A stretch of 42,496 bases of DNA, taken from an uncultured Sphingobacteriaceae bacterium. GTDB lineage: Bacteria; Bacteroidota; Bacteroidia; Sphingobacteriales; Sphingobacteriaceae. The stretch is taken from the NCBI GenBank assembly GCA_946480915.1, contig CAMLLO010000037.1:1-42496 (forward strand), written 5' to 3'. This document shows positions 1-9,122 of the stretch, piece after piece (position 1 is the stretch's first letter; each line of letters begins with the position of its first letter). Both the position numbers and the translations under genes were made by a program. The notes under the pieces were generated by a model. That model was not told the DNA's origin. It made no database searches and saw only the letters and a list, made by a program, of their open reading frames with translations.

Positions 1-55
1 ACTGCCGACCTCAGGGTTATGAATCCTGCGCTCTAACCATCTGAGCTACCCCGCC
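1..55 (-). tRNA. tRNA-Met (CAT anticodon), 3' part cut by window edge
   Basis: On the minus strand the 5' end starts at 55 with GGCGGGG, followed by a D arm (GCTC...GAGC) and an anticodon loop TTCATAA that gives anticodon CAT. The T arm and acceptor 3' half lie outside the window. The acceptor and D-arm sequence fit elongator tRNA-Met better than initiator or the lysidine-modified tRNA-Ile. The anticodon stem has an A-C mismatch next to the loop. A TATATTTG element at 98-105 and a perfect hairpin at 66-91 precede it on its own strand. Confidence 0.88.
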
Positions 56-65
56 ATTTTGTTCA

Positions 66-91
66 CAATTTTTAGATCACCCTAAAAATTG
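66..91 (-). repeat. AT-rich perfect inverted repeat in the tRNA leader
   Basis: Arms CAATTTTTAG (66-75) and CTAAAAATTG (82-91) are perfect complements with a 6-nt loop. The repeat lies between the putative tRNA promoter and the tRNA 5' end, so it would fold in the precursor RNA leader. Its function is not known. Confidence 0.6.
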
Positions 92-97
92 GAGTTG

Positions 98-105
98 CAA
101 ATATA
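98..105 (-). promoter_or_regulatory. Candidate -7 element of the tRNA-Met promoter
   Basis: The minus strand reads TATATTTG, an exact match to the Bacteroidota sigma-A -7 consensus TAnnTTTG, about 43 bp upstream of the tRNA 5' end. I see no TTG at the usual -33 spacing, so the call rests on the -7 box and its position. Confidence 0.45.
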
Positions 106-172
106 GTTTAATTTCCTTTCCTTTAAAAAGAAATCTAAAAATCTCTCTGAAGGTTAGAAAAGGAAATTAAGA

Positions 173-553
173 ATGTTAGAAAAAAAGAAGTTTAGCCTTG
201 AATACGAGGTAAAATCATCTCCAAAAATATTATTCAGCTTTTTGAATGAACCCAATGGTTTAGCTCAATGGTTCGCCGATGACGTTCAATACAGAGACCA
301 AATATATTCTTTTGTATGGGATGGTGAGGAGCATAAAGCAAAACTACTTTCGATCAAGGAAAATAAGCTGGTAAAGTTCAGGTGGGTCGATGATGAACCT
401 GTTTTTTATTTCGAAATGGAGATCCTGCAGGATGAATTAACAAATGATGTTGCTCTGTGCATTACAGATTTTGCTCCCGATGATCTTTTGGAAGAACGGA
501 AGCTAATCTGGGATAATCAAATTGAATATTTGATTAGCGTATTAGGAGCATAG
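173..553 (+). CDS. START-like (SRPBCC/AHSA1-type) domain protein
   Basis: This 126-residue soluble protein has no signal peptide. It resembles the small START-like proteins found across Bacteroidota: an N-terminal strand, a helix with a N-x-x-x-x-L-A-Q-W-F motif near residues 27-35, alternating beta strands with acidic turns, and a long amphipathic C-terminal helix ending in a short tail. Such folds form a hydrophobic cavity; no ligand is known for this subgroup, so no specific function is assigned. It starts at ATG 173 after an A-rich, weakly purine-rich stretch. A hairpin with a U-tract follows directly at 551-575, so it is probably transcribed on its own, although the next gene starts only 26 bp on. 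Confidence 0.75.
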   Translation: MLEKKKFSLEYEVKSSPKILFSFLNEPNGLAQWFADDVQYRDQIYSFVWDGEEHKAKLLSIKENKLVKFRWVDDEPVFYFEMEILQDELTNDVALCITDFAPDDLLEERKLIWDNQIEYLISVLGA

Positions 554-575
554 GGATTAAAAATCCCTATTTTTG
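551..575 (+). terminator. Rho-independent terminator, possibly overlapping the next promoter
   Basis: TAGGGATT (551-558) and AATCCCTA (562-569) pair perfectly over 8 bp around a 3-nt loop and are followed by TTTTTG. The same bases 568-575 read TATTTTTG, an exact match to the TAnnTTTG -7 element. The U-tract may therefore double as the core promoter of the permease gene that starts at 580. Confidence 0.75.
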
Positions 576-579
576 TAAT

Positions 580-2004
580 GTGAAAAAAATACACCTGTTG
601 GTTTTGAAGGCCTTTATACGGCCTTTCATTGTTACCTTTTTCATAGTCATGTTTGTGTTGTTGATGTTATTTTTATTCAAATACATCGATGACCTGATTG
701 GAAAAGGATTTCAATGGTATGTTATTCTGCAATTAATGTGGTATGCTTCTGCCACAAACGTTGCTATGGCTTTGCCCTTAGCCATGCTTTTATCCTCTAT
801 TATGACGTTTGGCAGCCTGGGTGAAAATTACGAGCTGGTAGCTATTAAAGCAGCTGGAATTTCACTGCAGAAGGCCATGGCGCCACTTTTTGTTCTGGTT
901 TCTATTCTCAGCGTCGCTGCTTTTCTTTTCTCCGATTATATGTTGCCTGTGGCTAATCTAAAGTTTGGATCATTGCTATGGGATGTGAGGAATCAAAAAG
1001 GCGCTTTTTTGATCAAAGAGGGAGTTTTTAACAATAGTATACCGGGATATAGTATTCGTGTTCAGGAGAAAGATCCCGACGAGAGAACGTTGCATAATAT
1101 AATTATCTATGATCATAATTCTTCGAATGGCAATGTTGTGATTAGGGCCAAAGAGGGGGTCATGACAAAAACTCCGGACGAGAGTTTATTGATCTTAAGT
1201 TTAAAAGATGGGGTTAGATATGAGGAAAAATCCGGAGATGGCTCATACAATCCGCGGCAGCGATTTACACGATTTAATTTCAAAGAGACCACTCAAAAAT
1301 TTGATTTATCAGGTTTCAAAATGCAGAGAACTGACGAGAATTTGTTTAAGAGCAGTTATGCGATGATGAATTTAAAGCAACTGAAATATTATAAGGATTC
1401 TACGATTAGGGTAACAGACAGCACCGTCAGAACTTACGATAATCTGATCATCCCAATGATGAGACTTTATGCTATGAATGCTCCCCTTAACGAGCTGAAA
1501 GTTAATAGAGTTCCAGATTATAGAGATAATGTGCTTGACATAATACCCTTGAATGACCGTTCAAATGCCATTTCATTTGCCATGAACGAAGCCAAAGCCA
1601 TTAAGGAAGTTGTTAGTGCTAAAGCAATCGAGAAAACCGATTATACGAGCAGTATTCTCAGATATATAATAGAATATAATCGGAAGTTTACTCTTGCAGT
1701 ATCCTGCCTAATTCTGTTTTCAATTGGTGCGCCACTTGGTGCAATCATTAGAAAAGGCGGACTTGGCTTGCCTGTGGTAATGTCTGTGCTATTCTTCCTC
1801 ATCTATCATATTATATCTCAGATCGGCGAAAAATCTGCAAGAGCCGGAAATATCGATCCAATATTGGGCATGTGGATAGCAATTATTGTATTAACCCCAC
1901 TAGGTATCTTTTTAACGTATAAAGCAGCTATAGATTCAGCGATTTTTGACGTTGATTACTATAAGCAGCAGTTTCTTAAACTCGTAAAAAAGAAAGATCG
2001 TTAG
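580..2004 (+). CDS. LptF/LptG (YjgP/YjgQ) family permease
   Basis: At 474 residues this is longer than E. coli LptF/G (about 360) but usual for Bacteroidota. Three N-terminal membrane helices (roughly residues 11-35, 55-80, 100-122) are followed by a large periplasmic jelly-roll-like region and three C-terminal helices (about 373-392, 396-414, 426-446). LptF and LptG form the membrane part of the LptB2FG ABC transporter that drives lipopolysaccharide to the outer membrane. A conserved L-P-x-A-M-L-L-S-S-I segment follows the second helix. The start is GTG at 580; the nearby ATG at 578 runs straight into TGA. If 568-575 is the promoter the mRNA would be almost leaderless. Sequence alone does not tell LptF from LptG. 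Confidence 0.85.
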   Translation: MKKIHLLVLKAFIRPFIVTFFIVMFVLLMLFLFKYIDDLIGKGFQWYVILQLMWYASATNVAMALPLAMLLSSIMTFGSLGENYELVAIKAAGISLQKAMAPLFVLVSILSVAAFLFSDYMLPVANLKFGSLLWDVRNQKGAFLIKEGVFNNSIPGYSIRVQEKDPDERTLHNIIIYDHNSSNGNVVIRAKEGVMTKTPDESLLILSLKDGVRYEEKSGDGSYNPRQRFTRFNFKETTQKFDLSGFKMQRTDENLFKSSYAMMNLKQLKYYKDSTIRVTDSTVRTYDNLIIPMMRLYAMNAPLNELKVNRVPDYRDNVLDIIPLNDRSNAISFAMNEAKAIKEVVSAKAIEKTDYTSSILRYIIEYNRKFTLAVSCLILFSIGAPLGAIIRKGGLGLPVVMSVLFFLIYHIISQIGEKSARAGNIDPILGMWIAIIVLTPLGIFLTYKAAIDSAIFDVDYYKQQFLKLVKKKDR

Positions 2005-2058
2005 CTATCTTTTACCCGCAGATTATAATGTTTTACTCTAAATTCATTACATAACTTG

Positions 2059-2066
2059 TAATTTTG
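2059..2066 (+). promoter_or_regulatory. Candidate -7 promoter element for ribBA
   Basis: TAATTTTG matches TAnnTTTG exactly and lies 7 bp before the ribBA ATG at 2074, implying a very short 5' leader. No clear TTG lies at -33. No FMN riboswitch fits in the 69 bp between the permease stop and this start. Confidence 0.45.
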
Positions 2067-2073
2067 CTTTACA

Positions 2074-3288
2074 ATGGAAATTAAGCTCAATACAATAGAA
2101 GAGGCAATAGAAGAAATTAAGGCTGGCAAAGTAATTATTGTTGTTGATGATGAAGACCGGGAGAATGAAGGGGATTTCCTTACAGCAGCCCGTAATGCCA
2201 CACCTGAGGTGGTTAACTTCATGGCAAAGTATGGCCGTGGCTTAATTTGTGTCCCCTTAACAAACGAGCGCTGCGACCAATTACAACTTGACCCTATGGT
2301 GGGCAAGAATACTACATCTCATGAAACTAATTTTACTGTTTCGGTAGATTTGATTGGACATGGATGTACCACGGGTATTTCAGCCTCAGACCGGTCAAGA
2401 ACGATACAGGCTTTGATAAACCCAGAAACTACACCGGATGAATTAGGGAGACCAGGACATATTTTCCCCTTACGAGGTAAAGATGGTGGGGTATTGCGTC
2501 GTGCCGGGCACACCGAAGCGGCAATAGATCTTGCTGCGATGGCTGGTTTTGAACCTGCTGGCGTTATTGTCGAAATCATGAACGAAGAGGGTGATATGGC
2601 CCGCTTGCCCGAGCTGATGGTAATAGCTAAAGAGCTTAAAATGAAAATCATTTCCATTAAGGATTTAATAGCTTACCGCTTATGCCAGGAAACCTTGATT
2701 AAAAAGGAGGTATCTGTTAAACTTCCTACCGAATGGGGAGATTTTGAAATGGTTGCGTATACTCAAATTGATTCAGGCGAACATCATATAGCTTTAGTTA
2801 AGGGCACTTGGGAAGAGGATGAACCTGTATTAGTTCGGGTCCATAGCTCATGCATCACAGGCGATATCTTTGGCTCGTGTAGATGCGATTGCGGGCCACA
2901 ACTGCACAAAGCGATGGAAATGATCGAGAAAGAAGGAAAGGGTGTAGTTATTTATATGAACCAGGAGGGCAGAGGAATTGGTTTGATTAACAAGCTGCAT
3001 GCCTATAATCTTCAGGAGAATGGTTTTGATACAGTTGACGCTAATATCAAGCTGGGCTTTAAAATGGATCAACGGGATTACGGCTTAGGCGCGCAGATAT
3101 TGCGTAGTCTCGGTATAAAAAAGATGCGTTTAATGTCTAATAACCCAACAAAAAGAGCGGGATTAATTGGATACGGAATCGAGATAGTAGAGAACGTTCC
3201 GATTGAAATAAAGTCAAATATTCATAACGAATTATATCTTAAGGCTAAGCGTGACCGAATGGGCCATTTCATCATGAAAGATATTTAG
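2074..3288 (+). CDS. ribBA: Bifunctional DHBP synthase / GTP cyclohydrolase II
   Basis: RibBA catalyses the two entry steps of riboflavin synthesis: ribulose 5-phosphate to 3,4-dihydroxy-2-butanone 4-phosphate, and GTP to the diaminopyrimidine intermediate. The N-terminal half (about 1-200) carries the DHBP synthase signature [10 protein letters not shown] near residues 25-34 and a G-H-T-E-A motif. The C-terminal half is GTP cyclohydrolase II, with zinc ligands in S-S-C-I-T-G-D and C-R-C-D-C-G and the Q-E-G-R-G-I-G-L motif. Both active sites look intact, and 404 aa is the usual length. It ends 19 bp from the convergent tamB stop; only a weak AGGGT/ACCCT inverted repeat lies between, so the two transcripts may overlap. 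Confidence 0.96.
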   Translation: MEIKLNTIEEAIEEIKAGKVIIVVDDEDRENEGDFLTAARNATPEVVNFMAKYGRGLICVPLTNERCDQLQLDPMVGKNTTSHETNFTVSVDLIGHGCTTGISASDRSRTIQALINPETTPDELGRPGHIFPLRGKDGGVLRRAGHTEAAIDLAAMAGFEPAGVIVEIMNEEGDMARLPELMVIAKELKMKIISIKDLIAYRLCQETLIKKEVSVKLPTEWGDFEMVAYTQIDSGEHHIALVKGTWEEDEPVLVRVHSSCITGDIFGSCRCDCGPQLHKAMEMIEKEGKGVVIYMNQEGRGIGLINKLHAYNLQENGFDTVDANIKLGFKMDQRDYGLGAQILRSLGIKKMRLMSNNPTKRAGLIGYGIEIVENVPIEIKSNIHNELYLKAKRDRMGHFIMKDI

Positions 3289-3307
3289 GGTGTCTTTTTA
3301 GGAACCC

Positions 3308-6300
3308 TTATTTATCCGCAGGTTTGCTGGAGCCAGTACTTTCATTCGAAGAGGGCATAATCGCGACTGAAGGCTTGGTGTCAATTGGTGGTGGCGGTGC
3401 CTGAGGAGGTTCAGGCTGACGTTCTTCCATTCGTTTCTTGCCCACCAAAGCACGTAAGAACTCTCCTAGTGTGTCGAAATCTTTTCGATACACTAATCCC
3501 AATGCACTTACATACTCCTGATTTGTATTTGTATTTGTGTTTAAAACAACCTTATTGTTTAGTCTGTTAGATGCTCTTAGGATCAGACTTCCATCTTTCT
3601 TTAATAAATATTGAGCTTCAACGTCTCTCACAAAGGAATTGCCAATTACATCAAAACTATTGGTTTGAGCCCGGGCATCAGTGATTCCACCGGTTAGTAT
3701 CACCCTGTCTTTAAATAATCTGAAAGTCGCGCTTGCCTCGTTTAATGAACGTACGTTTAAATCCACCGATCGTAGATTTAATGTCTGTGCTAGGATTTGA
3801 TTGAGCCGGTTAAATGTTAATTCAGTTACTGTACTAAGAACCGTTTCGTTAACCGCATTCAGTTCCAGTCCTGTATTTGATGCGAATGAGCGTCGCGCTA
3901 TAAAACTTAAAGCTTGCTGCGTTCTGTTATTAATATCGCTTAAATAACTTTGTAAGTCATCTTTGATCCTGGGCTCTTGAGGGAAGTTTATGTCTAAATC
4001 TATCTTAGGGCGAGTTAATACGCCGGTTAGAGTCATTACGGCTTCCGCATTTACTGTTTCCGGATTGGCTAGTTTGCGTCCAGCAGCGAGATATAATGGC
4101 GCTAAGCTTGCACGTTGGTTATAAACGGCTGTCAAATTAATTTCTGCCTCCGTCGGGTCGCCGGTCCATCGGATGGATCCGCCCTGACGTATTTCGAAGA
4201 TTTTGTTTATATATTCCTGCGCGGTATACTGAAACTCTCCGCTGGTAATTAAGTATGTTCCAAACATTTGGAAATCACCCAAACTCGTAATATTTAGTGA
4301 TAAAGCTTCTGAGGTTCCTTTTCCGCTGAGCTTACCCAGATCGGTTATAATATTTACCGTCGAAGATTCGTCAACCTGAAGATTTAACGTCATTTCTAAA
4401 CCATTAAAAGATGGTTGCTTGCGGGCTGTTAAAGAAGAATCTTTTGCCACAAAAGTTATGAAGTCATTATTTGCCACACGTTCTGCCGCATTAAGAGGAA
4501 TGTTAAAAACTGTTCCTGCTTCTGTTTTGGCATTTATAACAATACGCATGTTATTTGTCGGGCCTCTAAAAGTATAAGTTCCTGTACCGTATGCCGTTCC
4601 ATAATATAAGGGATTGTCTTTTGCAGTGGTGTTTAGAGCCATGAAATTTTCTGCATCTATAACAATATCAATATAAGGAGTTTTGGGCTTTCTCATATTA
4701 ATAGTGCCGGAGGCGTAAGCTCTATGGTTTTTTATATCGGTTAATTCTAATCTGTCTAGATGAATGACACTGTTGGTAATTCTTACGTCATCCGTAATGT
4801 TGTACGGGGTTTTCAGATAATTGACCACTAAATGAGCATTTTTTAAATGTGCAGAGCCATTAATTTGTGGGTCAAAAATACTGCCGGTCACCTTTAAATT
4901 TGCAGATACATTGCCCGATACATTCGATACCAAATGTTTAATAAATGGTTGGAATATTACAAGCTCACTATCATCCATCACTAGGTCAAGATTTAGGGTG
5001 TTCTGATCAGAGTTTGCATTATAACTCCCGGCAATATTCATGGTTTCTTTACCATTTTTCTGAATATTGACCACCATGTCTACCAGTTTAGTGCTATTGT
5101 CAAGATTGGCAACCATCGTTAATTCGCCAATGGCAACATTGTTCATCACTAATGAATCGATGACTAGATCAGACTCTATTTTCGGTTTTCCGGTTACCGA
5201 GGATAACATGATGTTTCCATTTAATTCACCACCTAGTGTTACTCCCTTGGTTTTGGTTAGGGGATTGAAAGTGGCTAGTTTAAATTGTTTAAACCCAGCA
5301 TTCAGTTTGTCATTAGGATCAGCTGATATAATTCCGTCAAGGGTTAAATACTGGTTATCACGATAAAGAACGAATTGGTTGATCGCTAATTTGCCTTTAT
5401 CATAATTGAATCGCACTTGTTCTGGCACCCGCCAAACCTCTCTATTTATGATTACATCAGAAGGTAATAAACTTAAACTAGCGAAATTTTCGGTGTCGAA
5501 TTCCACTAGACCATTCAAATCGAGTTGATTGACAGCATCTTTATCGGATAATTTAACGTTTAGCGATAAGCTGTCATTATGAAAGATATTCGCTACGTTG
5601 ACGTTTTGAATATAAAGGCTGTCACTGACGTCGACCCTGTCGGACGTTAAAAATACGTTTAAAGCATTCGGCTGAGTGGATTCATCGAGAATGAAATTAT
5701 GTATTTTGATTTTATTGTATTCTATTAATGAGCTTGAACCAGAGAGCGTTGCAACGTTCTCGGAAGAAATAAATCGACCTCTGAATTCAGCGCCTTCAGG
5801 TATCCTGAGAGATGGTATAAACATCAGGCTGATAGGTTCGAAATATTTCAGATTCAATGTGAAATCAAAATTTTGTATCCCCCTTGGGCCACCCTTGCTT
5901 TTTAAAGATGGAACGTATTGTTTAATAACCGAGGTGAAATAGGACGGTAGTAATTTTAAGTCGAACTGACCCTGGATCCCTGCATCTAAAATGTCTGAAT
6001 TAATGGTTAATGACCGTGCATTGCCTATACCGTTGGCCAAGACATAAACAGAGTCGACAACCAGCGAATGTTGGGGTGTGGTTACTCTTATACGGCGTAA
6101 TTGTAAGTTTCCCTGAATATTATTCAGATTATTGCCGCTGAATGCTGTATGGAAATCCGCATCAACCTGAACTGTATCTTTTGTAAAGCCTAATTTATTA
6201 AGATTAGTGTTACGAAGTGTGGCATTAAATCGAAATACCGGCAGGTCAGAGGCAAAGTTGATGCCGCCCAAAAAGTCGAGATTGATGTTTCGGTCTTTTA

Positions 6301-7795
6301 CATCGATTTTGCCATTAAAGAAGTTCTTATTATAGTTTCCGTTTACTTTAATGTTTGTATAGCGATATCCTTTAAAGTCAAAATAAGTTACATCCGCGTT
6401 AATGTTTTCCTGAATTGCTTGCATTGAAAAACCTTGACCAATAACTTTAGCCGATAAACTCGTTCTGCCCAGATCCTTTCTATCGAGCAATTCTCCCAGG
6501 TTAAAGTCATATGTTTTAACTGTGCCGGAATATCTTGGAAGACCCCTTAAATTCATTCGCAAATCAGTTGCTACTCTTCCTAAACCAGTTTTTAACTCAC
6601 CGGTAGCTTTAAAGTCTTTGAAATAACCGCTGAATCTTCCTCTAAAACTTACCTGGCCAAACTTAGCTGCAATAGCAGGAATCTGACTAGTTTTGCCTGT
6701 TGCTAACCGGATTAAACGGTCAGCGTCCTTTTTATTGCTGTGCATCTGGTCGAAACGCAGATTTACATAGATCTTGTCCTTATAGGGTAATCCTTTTATA
6801 TCAAAGTTGCCTTTAATATAAGTTGCCTGTCCGGCTGAAGCATAAAAGTTGCGTGCCTTTAAATCATTAATATACCCGCTTACATTTCCTTTAACCTTTA
6901 CTTCAAAGTTCGGAGGTAGATTATCAGCGAAAAAGCCGAGGTCTTTTGAGTGAACGACAGAATTCTTTAAGCGGCTTTTAATGTAAACTTTGCTTACAAA
7001 TTTATTTAAGTCTTTAAAATTGTTGTATTTCAAAAGGAGGTAATCAGAAACCTGGCTTTGCGGCGTTTGCAAAACAAGATTTGTGAATTCCATTCGGTTG
7101 GAATCTATAGCGGCATCCGTACTCAGGTTTTTTAAATAAAAACCGCTTTTCTCGTGGAAATTTAGATTTTGAACTTTTGCTTGAAAAAGATGTGATCGGG
7201 TGTTAATCTCTGACACGATTGCATTAACATTTCTTAAATGCAAATCATCAAAGTTAATTCGCTTCAAAACGCTTACGCGATTGAAGTTTTTGTATTTGAA
7301 ATCAATGTTATTTAAAATTACCTTATCCAGGTTCACCTGATATCTCTTCTTTGGCGTTGGACTTGGTTGGGTGGTTCCGGTATTAAAGTAGTTTATAATG
7401 AACTGAAGATTGGTTTTGCCATTTTTATATGTTTTCAGATAGAATTTTCCATCATCCATCTTTATCGTATTCACAGAGATGATTCGTTCTTTTCTTGAAA
7501 AATAATTTAAATCGAGCGTAAACTTTGGCGAATGAAGAAGAGTATCTTTGTCGAGATCTTGAACATACAAACCTTCGAGCACTAACGATTTGAATGGTTT
7601 GATGTACAGCCCCTCAATTGAAATGGTGGTATTCAGTTTTTTTGAAAGATAACTCGCCGCTTTTTTGGCTATAACTGTTTGTACTGGCTTAAACTGCAGT
7701 GAAAACAGCAAAGCAGCTGTCAGTAAAATAATTACTGCCAATGTCCAAAGCGTTATTTTGAGTACTTTTTTAATAATTTTGTAGTTTAACAACAA
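3308..7795 (-). CDS. tamB: TamB-like translocation/assembly module protein
   Basis: This 1,495-residue protein has one N-terminal membrane helix (about residues 12-33), then an AsmA-like beginning and very long repetitive beta structure. The C-terminal region from about residue 1050 has the DUF490/TamB hallmarks: L-S-G-K-G-T-S, the T-S-G-E-F-Q-Y-T strand, R-Q-G-G-S-I-R-W-T-G-D-P, and a T-G-V-L-T-R-P-K-I-D-L motif. The last 40 residues are proline-rich. TamB-type proteins span the periplasm as lipid- or protein-conducting beta grooves that help outer-membrane biogenesis; no BamA-like partner (TamA) is adjacent. The start appears to be TTG at 7795, with a second TTG next to it. It is divergent from tsaD with only 22 bp between the starts, so their promoters must overlap coding DNA. 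Confidence 0.88.
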   Translation of the reverse strand: MLLNYKIIKKVLKITLWTLAVIILLTAALLFSLQFKPVQTVIAKKAASYLSKKLNTTISIEGLYIKPFKSLVLEGLYVQDLDKDTLLHSPKFTLDLNYFSRKERIISVNTIKMDDGKFYLKTYKNGKTNLQFIINYFNTGTTQPSPTPKKRYQVNLDKVILNNIDFKYKNFNRVSVLKRINFDDLHLRNVNAIVSEINTRSHLFQAKVQNLNFHEKSGFYLKNLSTDAAIDSNRMEFTNLVLQTPQSQVSDYLLLKYNNFKDLNKFVSKVYIKSRLKNSVVHSKDLGFFADNLPPNFEVKVKGNVSGYINDLKARNFYASAGQATYIKGNFDIKGLPYKDKIYVNLRFDQMHSNKKDADRLIRLATGKTSQIPAIAAKFGQVSFRGRFSGYFKDFKATGELKTGLGRVATDLRMNLRGLPRYSGTVKTYDFNLGELLDRKDLGRTSLSAKVIGQGFSMQAIQENINADVTYFDFKGYRYTNIKVNGNYNKNFFNGKIDVKDRNINLDFLGGINFASDLPVFRFNATLRNTNLNKLGFTKDTVQVDADFHTAFSGNNLNNIQGNLQLRRIRVTTPQHSLVVDSVYVLANGIGNARSLTINSDILDAGIQGQFDLKLLPSYFTSVIKQYVPSLKSKGGPRGIQNFDFTLNLKYFEPISLMFIPSLRIPEGAEFRGRFISSENVATLSGSSSLIEYNKIKIHNFILDESTQPNALNVFLTSDRVDVSDSLYIQNVNVANIFHNDSLSLNVKLSDKDAVNQLDLNGLVEFDTENFASLSLLPSDVIINREVWRVPEQVRFNYDKGKLAINQFVLYRDNQYLTLDGIISADPNDKLNAGFKQFKLATFNPLTKTKGVTLGGELNGNIMLSSVTGKPKIESDLVIDSLVMNNVAIGELTMVANLDNSTKLVDMVVNIQKNGKETMNIAGSYNANSDQNTLNLDLVMDDSELVIFQPFIKHLVSNVSGNVSANLKVTGSIFDPQINGSAHLKNAHLVVNYLKTPYNITDDVRITNSVIHLDRLELTDIKNHRAYASGTINMRKPKTPYIDIVIDAENFMALNTTAKDNPLYYGTAYGTGTYTFRGPTNNMRIVINAKTEAGTVFNIPLNAAERVANNDFITFVAKDSSLTARKQPSFNGLEMTLNLQVDESSTVNIITDLGKLSGKGTSEALSLNITSLGDFQMFGTYLITSGEFQYTAQEYINKIFEIRQGGSIRWTGDPTEAEINLTAVYNQRASLAPLYLAAGRKLANPETVNAEAVMTLTGVLTRPKIDLDINFPQEPRIKDDLQSYLSDINNRTQQALSFIARRSFASNTGLELNAVNETVLSTVTELTFNRLNQILAQTLNLRSVDLNVRSLNEASATFRLFKDRVILTGGITDARAQTNSFDVIGNSFVRDVEAQYLLKKDGSLILRASNRLNNKVVLNTNTNTNQEYVSALGLVYRKDFDTLGEFLRALVGKKRMEERQPEPPQAPPPPIDTKPSVAIMPSSNESTGSSKPADK

Positions 7796-7817
7796 ACAAA
7801 AAATTTAATATACAGTT

Positions 7818-8819
7818 TTGGCAATAATCCTTGGTATAGAATCTTCTTGCGATGAAACTTCGGCATCTATATGTAAAGACGGTGAAATACTGTCTAATAG
7901 TATAGCAAACCAATTAGTTCATCAAAAATATGGTGGTGTTGTTCCCGAACTTGCGTCAAGGGCACATCAGCAAAACATAATTCCTGTAGTACAAGAAGCC
8001 ATTGCGATCGCAAAAATAAACAAAAAAGACGTTAGCGCGGTAGCCTTTACTCGTGGCCCGGGTTTATTAGGGTCTTTATTAGTCGGAACCTCCTTTGCAA
8101 AGGCTTTTGCTCTTGCAAACTCTTTGCCTCTCATTGAGGTTAATCACATGCAGGCGCACATTCTGGCACACTTTATTGATAATCCAAAACCGCAATTTCC
8201 ATTTTTATGTCTTACCGTTTCTGGTGGACATACTCAAATAGTATTAGTTAAAGATTACTTTGAGATGGAGATCGTCGGCCAAACTACTGATGATGCAGCA
8301 GGTGAAGCCTTTGATAAGACAGCGAAAATTTTGAATCTTCCATATCCTGGTGGCCCATTAATTGATAAATATGCAAGAGAAGGAAATTCTATGGCATACG
8401 CATTTCCAGAGCCTCAAATCCCGGGACTAGATTTCAGCTTTAGCGGATTGAAAACAGCCATAATGTATTTTATTCGCGATAATAAAAAGCTGAATGAGAA
8501 CTTTGTTGAGGATAATCTTAGGGATATTTGCGCATCTGTTCAACACCGTATTGTTACAATTTTATTGGCTAAGCTGAAACGTGCCGCAAAAGAATATAAT
8601 ATCAAGGATATTGCAATTGCTGGCGGTGTATCGGCGAATTCGGGCCTACGAAATACGCTACAAGAATATGCCGAAAAATATGGCTGGAATGTATTTATAC
8701 CCTCCTTTGAATACTGTACAGACAATGCAGCTATGATTGCAATAGCTGGTTATTACAAATTTTTAGCCAAGGATTTTGTTGGTCAGGATATCGCCCCTTT
8801 GGCGAGAATGAGTTTTTAA
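7818..8819 (+). CDS. tsaD: tRNA t6A37 threonylcarbamoyltransferase TsaD
   Basis: TsaD transfers the threonylcarbamoyl group from TC-AMP to A37 of ANN-decoding tRNAs, working with TsaB and TsaE. The sequence opens with the ASKHA signature G-I-E-S-S-C-D-E-T (residues 6-14). It has the metal-binding pair H110-x3-H114 (N-H-M-Q-A-H), the T-V-S-G-G-H-T-Q phosphate loop, and a late D-N-A-A-M-I-A motif. At 333 aa it is full length. The start is TTG at 7818, chosen because M-A-I-I-L-G-I-E is where the family begins and no upstream ATG fits. A tiny membrane-protein gene follows 9 bp after the stop. Confidence 0.96.
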   Translation: MAIILGIESSCDETSASICKDGEILSNSIANQLVHQKYGGVVPELASRAHQQNIIPVVQEAIAIAKINKKDVSAVAFTRGPGLLGSLLVGTSFAKAFALANSLPLIEVNHMQAHILAHFIDNPKPQFPFLCLTVSGGHTQIVLVKDYFEMEIVGQTTDDAAGEAFDKTAKILNLPYPGGPLIDKYAREGNSMAYAFPEPQIPGLDFSFSGLKTAIMYFIRDNKKLNENFVEDNLRDICASVQHRIVTILLAKLKRAAKEYNIKDIAIAGGVSANSGLRNTLQEYAEKYGWNVFIPSFEYCTDNAAMIAIAGYYKFLAKDFVGQDIAPLARMSF

Positions 8820-8828
8820 ATTAATAAA

Positions 8829-8999
8829 ATGGGAATCACATCATTAATCTTTGGGCTTGTCTTAGTAGTCCCCTTAATCTTCGTCATGTATTCAATTATT
8901 CTAAAGGATAAGCAGAATGGTAAATTAGGCGCAGTTGTTTTAGGGGTAATATTTATTGTGGCAATTATAATTTCATATTACGTAAATAAAAATAAGTAG
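8829..8999 (+). CDS. Small membrane protein, 56 aa, two predicted helices
   Basis: ATG 8829 to TAG 8997-8999 encodes 56 residues. Two hydrophobic segments (about residues 3-25, ending I-I-L, and 34-51, with V-V-L-G-V-I-F-I-V-A) are joined by the charged turn K-D-K-Q-N-G-K; the tail is Y-Y-V-N-K-N-K. It starts 9 bp after tsaD and is probably cotranscribed with it. I do not recognise a family. The uninterrupted hairpin topology with a basic loop and basic C-terminus argues for a real gene, but the ORF is short. Confidence 0.6.
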   Translation: MGITSLIFGLVLVVPLIFVMYSIILKDKQNGKLGAVVLGVIFIVAIIISYYVNKNK

Positions 9000-9122
9000 G
9001 AGAAGGAAAATAAAACTCTCACCCTTCCTTTTCCCGCAGCATAACGACGTAGAAAGTTCCCGAGAAAACCGGGGGCAACATTATAGTTTCTAATCTGGTT
9101 CTTAAATTTCATATCTAGCCGA

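Noticed and set aside
2005..2073. FMN riboswitch upstream of ribBA
   Set aside because: The gap is only 69 bp, too short for the aptamer, and lacks its conserved sequence; a -7 box occupies the end.
3287..3308. Terminator between convergent ribBA and tamB
   Set aside because: The AGGGT/ACCCT arms are only 5 bp with a 12-nt loop, too weak to call.
5067..5366. 99-aa plus-strand frame inside tamB
   Set aside because: Antisense shadow of a long conserved gene with low-complexity Leu/Ser/Thr composition.
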